Shown in pieces: positions 56,913 to 64,000 of a stretch of 64,000 bases of DNA (positions are counted from its first letter, which is position 1; each line of letters begins with the position of its first letter). Source of the DNA: Tricholoma matsutake (taxonomy: Eukaryota > Basidiomycota > Agaricomycetes > Agaricales > Tricholomataceae); NCBI GenBank assembly GCA_026075535.2, contig AP026540.1, positions 11,718,001 to 11,782,000 of the forward strand, given 5' to 3'. The notes under the pieces are model-generated. The model searched no databases. It worked only from the letters and a program-made list of their open reading frames with translations, and was not told the origin of the DNA. Both the position numbers and the translations under genes were made by a program.

Positions 56913-58450
56913 TAGTGTTTCAAGGTCCAGTCTATAGGACCAAAAATAACCATAGGACCAAACTGGACCAAACCTTGGTCCAGTCTTTTTTTCAGTTGTG
57001 GTTGCCCATATTTGGGGTCATTCCGGTTGCCAGTTGCCTCATTTCAAAAATCTTTGAAAACTGTTTGAAGACCAGTTGCAATTGATTGAAATTGGTCTTC
57101 TCACAGTATTATATACTCACATAAAAGTATCTACTTCACAAGAATTATACAACTAATATATACTATTAATACTATTTATGCTGAATAATATGTAGGGGAA
57201 TGGGGAATGGGATGAGCCCAGGGTAAAAAGCACTCATTTCATGAGTGCTTATATACCCCATGGCTGTGCACAGACCATTTGGTCATGCTTGCGCCCCCAA
57301 AAAAGAAAGTGGCACCACTTGCCAAATAATTCCCATGACCACCAATAACCCACAACACTGCCTCCTCTTGACCACCCATCTCGTTCTGCTCTCATCACCA
57401 ACAAAATCCAGGCCACCTACCTTGAAAACACTGCAATGACTGCAAAGTGGACCCAAACAACCACTACCTCATCATTGGGTCCCAGGTATGGTTCTTATAA
57501 TTGATTCCTTCTTTTTACTGACTAATGCACTTTCTTCTTTTTTAGATTCTTACCTTTGATACCAGCATCACCCACTTGAGCTGCCCCACCCCACACTGAT
57601 GACTGTGTGGCACCACCCTGCCCATGAGCTTCTGCTTGCAGGGGGAGATGGAGGTGTTGGCTTTGTTGTCAACAATGCCACCAGATGACAAATGACACCA
57701 ATAGGTGATGGATGATGCCCAATGCCAACACCAACACCACAACGAACAATGCTAATGCCAATGCCAACACCAGGGCCAACACCAATGCCAGCTCCAATGC
57801 CAACCCCAAAGCCAGCGCCAATGCCAATGCCAACGACGAATGATGCCACGTCACCACCCTGCTAACAAGCCACTGCTCATAGGGGGGATGGTGATGTTGA
57901 CACCAATGCTGATGGGGATGAGGGGACAACAACAGAATGGGAGGTGCAACATGGACGATGCACAGCAATGCCATGGGGAGCAATGGTGACTGACAATGCA
58001 CAGCAACCCCACAACAATGACAAGATACCTTGCCATGTGGCCACCCAATGCCCCACCCTCGCTGCAAACATGAGACGGTGGGGCAGTTTCTTTTTTTATC
58101 TTTACCATTTCACTAACAGACACTTTCCACTCCTCCTCTGCATGGGGAGGGTTTTTTGTCTTTCTTTTTGTACTTCTGTTAGCAACACCCCACCACTGCG
58201 AGCAACTGCTCACAGGGTGTAAATGTAATTAGTATTATTTAGTATATAATAGAATTTAAGTTAGACTCGAAAAAATGGCAGTAAAACTGGTCAAAACTGG
58301 TCTTTAGGGGGCAATCGAACTGAATAGGACCAGTCCTATTTGGTTTGGTTGCAGTCCTGCAATTTGGAATGTCAGTCTGGACCAGTTGCAGTCCCTGGTT
58401 GCCTCTGTTGGGGGTTGAAAAACTGGACTGAACTGGACCTTAAAACACTA
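56913..58450. mobile_element. Non-autonomous hAT derivative, 1.54 kb, inside copia RT
   Basis: Ends TAGTGTTTCAAGGTCCAG and CTGGACCTTAAAACACTA. Flanking octamers CTTTCATT (56905-56912) and CTTTCACT (58451-58458) differ by one base. The interior is RepA-like, including GAGCAACTGCTC (58190) and a G-rich CTCTGCATGGGGAGGG (58136). No transposase is present. Confidence 0.9.
57710..57845. repeat. Degenerate CCAATG/CCAACA hexamer array
   Basis: About twenty tandem six-base units (CCAATG, CCAACA, CCAGCT and similar) give an open minus-strand frame of alternating Gly with Ile, Val or Ala. It is a compositional repeat rather than a gene. Confidence 0.8.
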
Positions 58451-58693
58451 CTTTCACTCCCGTGATGGCATCAATGTCTGATCCGAGGATGGTCATGTCG
58501 TCAATGTGTACTGAAGTGATGATCAGATCTTGATTGGTATGCCTGATATAGATGCATTAGCCACATGAAATTCATCTGCAGGAATGTCTGGCTGAGTTCA
58601 TTGTTCCAAGCTCAGCCAGCCAGTTTTAGCCCATAGAGAGGCCATAATAACTGTAGAACTCATCCTGTGCCATCATCATATTCAGGGGGTTGC

Positions 58694-59054
58694 TATAAGG
58701 GCAACCTTAGAGACCACTTAATTAATGGACTAGCAAAGGGAAATCCAAAGAGAAAACTCTAAGGACCCCATTGCCAATGCCCAGTATATGTGAAGACTGC
58801 AAAAATCAAATAATAACCTAAAAATAGAAAAGGCAGAGATAGGCAGATCAAGGCATCATACCAAGGGGTAGATGTTGGAAAGGGTACTCCGCCTCTAAAT
58901 ATAAAACTGTCAACATACACAAATGTGATAGAAAGGAAAATTAGTAATAAAATAAGGAAAAATCATAGAAAATGAAGAATAGAAGGAAATGAAAAATATA
59001 GGATGAACACAAAAAATAGGAGAAACACATGGGGCACCCCCTAGTCCCCTTACA
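58694..59054 (-). mobile_element. Solo LTR of the gypsy-2 family in copia RT
   Basis: TATAAGGGCAACC to CCCCTTACA in reverse orientation, 361 bp with internal deletions relative to the 426-bp copies. GTTGC flanks both sides (58689-58693; 59055-59059). It is more diverged than the copy at 41653. Confidence 0.93.
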
Positions 59055-59830
59055 GTTGCATCATGAAAATCACCTCCTCTAATTTCCCATTCAAGTATGT
59101 GCCTACCACATCAACCACATGGATCTCAAGATCCAGTTTGATTGCAGGCGCTATCAATAGCCAAAAGGTTTCCAGCTGCATGACTGGTGCAAATGTTTCC
59201 ATGAAATCTATTCCAGGGATTTGGGAAAACCCTTTTGCCACGAGTCTGGCCTTGTGCATTGTGATTTTTCCAACATGATCATGTTTGATGTGATAGACCC
59301 ATTTGCTCACAATAGCTTGGCAGTCTGAGGGTAGGTCAACTAATTTGAATGTACCTCTTTTGGTTAATTGTGTCATTTCAGCATCCATAGCCGTCTTCCA
59401 CTTTGGCCAATCTGATCAATCTAAGTGGGTCATCCTCCAGTGTTGCCCCAATCATCATGTAGTCCACTATTATGTAGCCAGTTTCCTCCACTACTGGCAC
59501 TTGGTGTTGCCATTCCTTTGGCCCATGTGAGTTGGGATTGTGAAGCATTCTATAGTTAATGAGTGGTTGTGCGAGGATGCATGCTGACCTTTCCTGGGGT
59601 ACTGGGATTCATGATGGTGATGCGAGATTTGATGGCAATTCAGGTATGTGATGCATCATTTCCCTTTCTGGCACTTGCTCACCTGATGTCTGCTTGTCAT
59701 TTTCTCCACTCTCCCCCACAAGCTGCATAGGGTGAGTTACCTCCACTTCATCATATTTCTCCTCCACCACTGAAAATACCACATTTCAAGAGGTGAGGGT
59801 TTGATGGGTTTGGGAATTATAGTACCTGTA

Positions 59831-60300
59831 TCCTTTACAAAAATAAATTGGAGCGATTTTGAATTCAGTTTGGATCTTTTGCCATCCTGCTGCAGGACAG
59901 GGCGACACCCACCATCTGCTAGCTAAGACTGTGCAGGTTCTCTCTACAAGAAGGGGGCAGGATCTGTGCACATGATGGCAGGATTGATGGTTTTGATGTG
60001 AGGGGTTATTTATAGATGAGTTTGTTGAGATAGGCCGTTCACACCACAAGCATACGTGGAATACCTAAGAGAACACAACTGTGGTCCCCTAGGCATATAT
60101 TTAGGGTTTATATACTATGTTACATATATTGTACATTGTTGTTACTGACATGCTCATACATGCACATACATATTGATGTGTGCAAAATAAAATTCTCACA
60201 CTATCAAAGTGTAGCATCATTTGGCATAATGTACCGTAATTCAACATAATAAAATAATATGAAATTTTATTAGGTAATGGGGGTGTTTCCTAACATTACC
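59831..60300. other. Inversion-breakpoint region; no gene
   Basis: Copia similarity fades between 59830 and about 60050. The sequence then becomes AT-rich with ACATACATAT words and leads into the tyrosine-recombinase element. TAACATTACCCCC at 60291 is shared with the position after the LTR relict at 10705. Confidence 0.4.
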
Positions 60301-62360
60301 CCCCTTTTATGCCTCGACTTCCAGGCAAGAAAATATTGTATCTGTCCCCTCCACGAAATTTTGGTAAGGCCGGAATTTCATGCTGATTCTGGGTTGTGGT
60401 CTGACAATGAAGCCGACATTGTTTTGTGGACAGACACTGCTTTGACATCTGCCTTGTCCTTCATCTTCGCCAACCAAGGGTTTGTGTACGAGATTCACCC
60501 TGGTTCTGAGAAGGTCGACATCTTCTTCTTGGAATTGATGGCAATCCTATGCAGAATTTATTACATCACATCCTTCACTCATCCGCCTTGCCAAGTACTT
60601 CTCTGGTCGGACAGTTTAGACTCTGTTCATGTCCTGAATACCCTTCATACATCACAGTCAATGCATAATGCTCCTCTCCTGGGGTTAGCAGAGGTGGTTT
60701 TGAACTCTGGCATCGACTTACATGCAAGGCATATTGAAGGGAAGAAAAACATCCAGGCAGATATGTTATCTCGTCTTCTCCTCAATGAGTATCATCAAAA
60801 ATTCCCTGCTGACTGCATCCATTTCTTCACCCCCCCATGGGAGCTGTTGCCAGCACGATGGAGGAAGTGCTTTTGAGTGCTCTGGGAGGCCTAGCTGCCA
60901 GCATGTGGGTGACTCATCCTCCCATGGATCTGGAGGACCTGAATGACCGAGTACATCATCTTCAAGCGAGCACTATCGAGTGCTCTACTGTGAAAGGGTA
61001 TGCCACAGGGGCTAGGGATTACATCAACTTTTGTACATCTCACAGATTGTCCCTGGACCTGACACCCCAAACCTTGTCATGCTACATCACTTACACCTCT
61101 CAATTTATTGCATCTGCACCAAAATACCTTACTGGAGCTCACCATTTCCTCCATGACATTTATCTGCATTTTGATGATAATTGGCTGCACCCCCTTGTCA
61201 CCACAACAATAAGATAGGGTTTATTCACTCTCGATTACATCACATGACCAAAGAGTGACAATTCGTGACATTTTCACCATTTTTCTAATCCAAGCTTCTA
61301 AAATCATTTTGGGACAAAATGACTTCCCAACCCCCCCCCCCCTGAAATTCCTTTCTGAAGAGGGTCTCGGTTCCCAATCATCAAATTTTGTCCTGTATCT
61401 AGAGTAATAGCATTTCAACCAGTTTCTTCCATTTTGAGTAATGATCAGCAAACCCAATATGGGTGCATTGCGTATAGAAAAATATCGTGCTCAGGAGTCT
61501 ATGGGAAGGCACAGCAAGCAGAATCAGGCAGGATTTCAATCTCAGATGCTATGCACAACATAAAAGGCAACAATTAGTTATTTTCAATCCTATGCGCATT
61601 AATAGCTGGAAACTTTGCAGTGCATTTGGGATGATTACAAAGCAGTCACAGTAGCATCACAGAACCCGTGATGTAGTTGAGAGGGAATGAGCCCTATCTT
61701 ACATGGATCAAGAAGCTGCGCGCGGACCCTGTAAAATGTAAACTTCCATTGCACACCACACACTTGCAGACCTTCCTGCAAGTAGCAGATTGCTCCGGCT
61801 CTTATGATGACCTACTATTTGCAACTGTTTTGTCCTGTGCATTCTATGCATGCCATCGCATGGGCAAACTCATGCAGAAAAATGATAAGTCTTTGTTTGA
61901 TTGGCAGAAGATTATCAAGTGAGCAGCTCTCTGTTTCGAAAAAGGATATGCACAGTATCATCTCCCTTACCACAAATCTGACCCCCTGTACCGCAGTACT
62001 GACATTTTATTCACAACACAATCAATTGCCGATCCCGTGGGCCTTCTCTGCAGGTACACAAATAAATGTGATAGCTTGCATGGATCGCAAGCAGCATTGT
62101 GGCTTCGTCAAGATGGCACTCACCCCACTCGATCTTGGTTCGATAGAAAATTCTTCGCCATCCTCAGCCACGACTTCAGAGGACATTCACCCCGTGCAGG
62201 AGGGGCGACTTTTCTAGCTGCATTAGGTTTGTCTGAATCCGTCATTCAAGCAATCGGACAATGGTCATCAGCCGCATGGAAGATAAACATTCGGGAGAAC
62301 CCTACTATCTGTGCAGAACAGGAACTGGCTGCTGCACGTTTGCGACGTTCTTATCCTTAA
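60300..62360 (+). pseudogene. DIRS-like retroelement relic: RNase H and tyrosine recombinase
   Basis: RNase H-like part (60300-60876): DIVLWTDTALTSALSFIF, KVDIFFLELMAI, LLWSDSLDSVHVLN, NIQADMLSRL. Recombinase N-terminal domain: STVKGYATGARDYINFC and PQTLSCYITYTSQFI (60990-61110), ending HPLVTTTI. A MITE (61212-61699) interrupts, and one base is missing just after it. The catalytic domain follows: RADPVKCKLPL, SYDDLLFATVLSCAFYACHR, then GHSPRAGGATFLAAL (HxxR) and GQWSSAAWKINIRENPT, ending at 62360. Where this family has Tyr in WKxYIR the sequence has Asn (AAC). A TGA at 61920-61922 stands for a probable CGA. The upstream RT is absent. Confidence 0.85.
61212..61699. mobile_element. MITE with TA target duplication, 488 bp
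   Basis: AGATAGGGTTTATTCACTCTC-like sequence at the left is mirrored at the right (GAGAGGGAATGAGCCCTATCT), three mismatches. TA lies outside both ends (61210-61211; 61700-61701), as in Tc1/mariner-type elements. It interrupts the recombinase gene between TTTI and GSKK-like codons. A C14 run is present near 61331-61344. Confidence 0.8.
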
Positions 62361-62690
62361 CATTGCTTCTCTCATCACTCCACACCTCCACCATCCCCTC
62401 CTCACTCCTTCACCAGCATCCATCATTCATCCATCATTCATCCATCATTCTATAGCCTCTCCGTTCCTTCGTTTATCCATTTTTTGGGGTCCATCAGGAC
62501 CTCTGATTGCGCTACCTTGGTCCATCTTGAGCCACGCAGCAGAGGTTGCAGGGCCCTGCACATATTCAAATATATCTCTTACTTACGTAAGAGAGTCGGG
62601 GACAAATTGTGCCGTTACATGTTTACCGTCAATTTACCGTTATCTCCGGCGTTCCCCGAAAATCACGTATTTGCGTTCACTTCACTGACC
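62361..62690. other. Transition from retroelement to host-like DNA
   Basis: ATCCATCATTC repeats occur at 62417-62452. The hairpin CTCTTACTTACGTAAGAG lies at 62576-62593. CpG becomes common from about 62600. No gene is seen. Confidence 0.4.
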
Positions 62691-62699
62691 TAGCGCTGC

Positions 62700-63985
62700 T
62701 CGTGCACGTACAGCGGCAAGGCAGTCTCAAGCTGTCTTTAAGTTTGGAGAAAACCCTGGCCGCATGACCTTCTATCCCCAACGGACATCAACGACATGAC
62801 ATTGAAGACACGCCACGCAGAGAGACCATTGATGACATCATAGTCAAACGCATTCCTCTCTTCCACGATATCAGCAAACCCCTGATCATGACTGCTTGAC
62901 CTTCTATCATCAACGGCATGACGCTCGAAGATACGCCAGGCAGAGACCCCCAGGGCAACAATGACAATAGTGAGTCGTGACCCACTCCTAAAAATTCATA
63001 ATATCTTCATCTTCACTTTCAACGTATGTGCGTGCCATCTGTGAAAGATGTGCATTTAATATTGGTCCGTCGAGGCATGTCTAGGCGGATATCAAACTCT
63101 AGGCGGATATCAAGCAAGTAACAAGTAACAAGAGTCCCTGCCTATATATGCTACCACAAAAACCCAAAACCCAAACGCCACAACACGCGATTATCTCCAC
63201 CGCTTCGGATTGAGATATACCCACGCGCAGCGCAGTCACCGTGCCTCCTCTATCCGAATGACAAGAAAGGACGGTACCTCACGATGTCAAAAAAATATTT
63301 GATCCCCTAAGCTACTGGAACACATGAGAGCTAGGTACCAATCCCATAACGATGGTTCCGTTAAAGATTAAAGAGTGTTACGAAATCTATACAGATTCAA
63401 TTCGAGTTCAAACTGCATTCAATCAACGTAACCTCTATATAAATCATCGCTGACATTAATGCCAAAGAATAATATACGATGCAAATACAGATATACCAGA
63501 TTTTGACACGATTCATGATTGATTGTCACCAGTCTGTGACTGGGTCCCCACCACGGCGGACATCAGGAAGTTTCGATCACTCACTGACTCGTGCACCGTA
63601 CAGCGGCAAGGCAGTCTTCAAGTTTGGAGCAAACCCTGACCGCCTGGCCTCTATTCAAACGGACATCAACGACATGCCATTCGAAGAAACGCCAGGCAGA
63701 GACACCAGGGCAACGATGACGATAACGATTGATAACCATCATAATCAAACGCGTTCACAAACCGCCTCTCCTCCACGATAGTACCCACTCCCAAAAAAAA
63801 GAGAAAGAGTGTCCAGCCTATACTACTACTTCAGCCCGATTTCAAGTACTTATGTCCACCCGACACGACGGGTCTGCCACGCTCGATCCGAAAGAAAAAT
63901 TAAAAACCCAAATGCCACAACACACGATTATCTCCACTGCTTCGACTTCGAATCGTACCCACGCGCACGGAGCGCTCAACCTAGC
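62700..63985 (+). repeat. Diverged tandem duplication of a host-like segment
   Basis: The block ACAGCGGCAAGGCAGTCT to CGCCAGGCAGAGAC (62710-62946) recurs at 63600-63703. CCACAACACGCGATTATCTCC (split copies at 63176 and 63915) also recurs at the same spacing, giving a period near 740-890 bp with indels. The first copy carries an internal second partial duplication (GACCTTCTATC..AACGACATGAC at 62768 and 62901). Confidence 0.75.
63479..63781 (+). CDS. Small hypothetical protein (100 residues), uncertain
   Basis: An open frame in CpG-containing sequence, starting MQIQIYQILTRFMIDCHQSV and containing PYSGKAVFKFGANPDRLAS and INDMPFEETPGRDTRATM. The related copy at 62700-62990 is broken in this frame, so the frame may be either an original gene with a decayed duplicate or a chance opening. 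No family was recognised. The start at 63479 is simply the first ATG. Confidence 0.3.
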   Translation: MQIQIYQILTRFMIDCHQSVTGSPPRRTSGSFDHSLTRAPYSGKAVFKFGANPDRLASIQTDINDMPFEETPGRDTRATMTITIDNHHNQTRSQTASPPR

Positions 63986-64000
63986 TAATACTAACGTCTC

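Larger units (their letters stand above)
56176..59830 (-). pseudogene. copia-2 Pol: integrase end, reverse transcriptase, RNase H
   Basis: Minus strand. The end of integrase (GYRYYNSQTHQTLTS, NVVFSVVEEKYDEVEV) is at 59830-59740. The RT follows: GTFKLVDLPSDCQAIVSKWV, ARLVAKGFSQIPGIDF, ETFAPV (59370-59180). A solo LTR (58694-59054) interrupts, then VHIDDMTILGSD (about 58500), where the usual YVDD active site reads HIDD. A hAT derivative (56913-58450) interrupts again, then LSKFFTTTDLGEAKQIMGLE (56900). RNase H follows, EAEYMAESLATCQILWLQ and KHIDIQHHFVCEKL, ending DIFTKRLPRPKHEDLV (56500-56180). Both interruptions leave the flanking RT frame continuous. Stops and the altered active site make it inactive. 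Confidence 0.9.

Noticed and set aside
57568..57849. Glycine-rich protein gene on the minus strand
   Set aside because: The frame is a direct result of a CCAATG/CCAACA hexamer array inside a hAT derivative.
1..64000. TET/JBP dioxygenase gene, known from KDZ-linked contexts in basidiomycetes
   Set aside because: Looked for in frames near the KDZ and CxC-like fragments; no HxD..H dioxygenase-like core was seen.

Overview
The window is nuclear DNA of a basidiomycete fungus, most likely an agaricomycete. The evidence is the short spliceosomal introns (about 45-70 bp, GT..AG), a KDZ transposase whose reading frame continues through a 48-bp intron, agaricomycete-type hAT, Ty3/gypsy, Ty1/copia and tyrosine-recombinase elements, and two compact, intron-rich host genes. 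Only about 4-5 kb looks like ordinary host sequence: 20.77-23.9 kb with a CPT1/EPT1-type phosphotransferase, 46.7-48.3 kb with ribosomal protein S28, and 62.6-64 kb. Those islands keep CpG. Nearly everything else is transposon-derived, visibly CpG-poor and broken by stops that mostly fit C-to-T decay.

Layout. 0-1.7 kb: C-terminal half of a KDZ transposase. 2.8-5.3 kb: a decayed gene of an unrecognised repeat-associated family. 5.3-10.3 kb: arrays of GCCGGT/GGGCCC-rich repeats on both sides of a head-to-head pair, a Cys-cluster protein and a protein with SPDSP repeats. 10.4-14.5 kb: an LTR relict, two tRNA-like SINE heads, a hairpin-rich repeat family (called RepA here) and a hAT-type MITE with an exact 8-bp target duplication. 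15.0-20.8 kb: three-level nesting, a BED-finger hAT inside an older TIR element inside a split ORF, ending at the CPT1 start codon. 23.9-25.5 kb: a copia fragment.

26.27-37.17 kb is one composite gypsy element. Its outer LTRs carry the same target duplication (TGTTC) about 10.9 kb apart. Inside are a truncated hAT, the 3' end of a second (chromodomain) gypsy element and a solo LTR in the RT. 38.06-45.73 kb is the most unusual unit: a roughly 7.7-kb element with long terminal inverted repeats carrying an rve-type integrase gene, a Cys-rich gene and a divergently transcribed BTB gene, itself hit by a hAT derivative and a solo LTR. 45.88-46.73 kb is a near-palindromic element with arms of about 330 bp.

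48.7-60 kb records a rearrangement. A copia element inserted in a hAT MITE has its two LTRs in opposite orientation, yet both the copia target duplication (ATAAC) and the MITE target duplication (CACATGAT) match when one side is reverse-complemented. This implies an inversion of about 10 kb. The inverted block holds a complete hAT (a close relative of the one at 26.7 kb), a hAT derivative and another solo LTR. 60.3-62.4 kb is a DIRS-like RNase H plus tyrosine recombinase relic whose expected catalytic Tyr position reads Asn. All boundaries and spliced models were read by eye; no alignment or database search was run.
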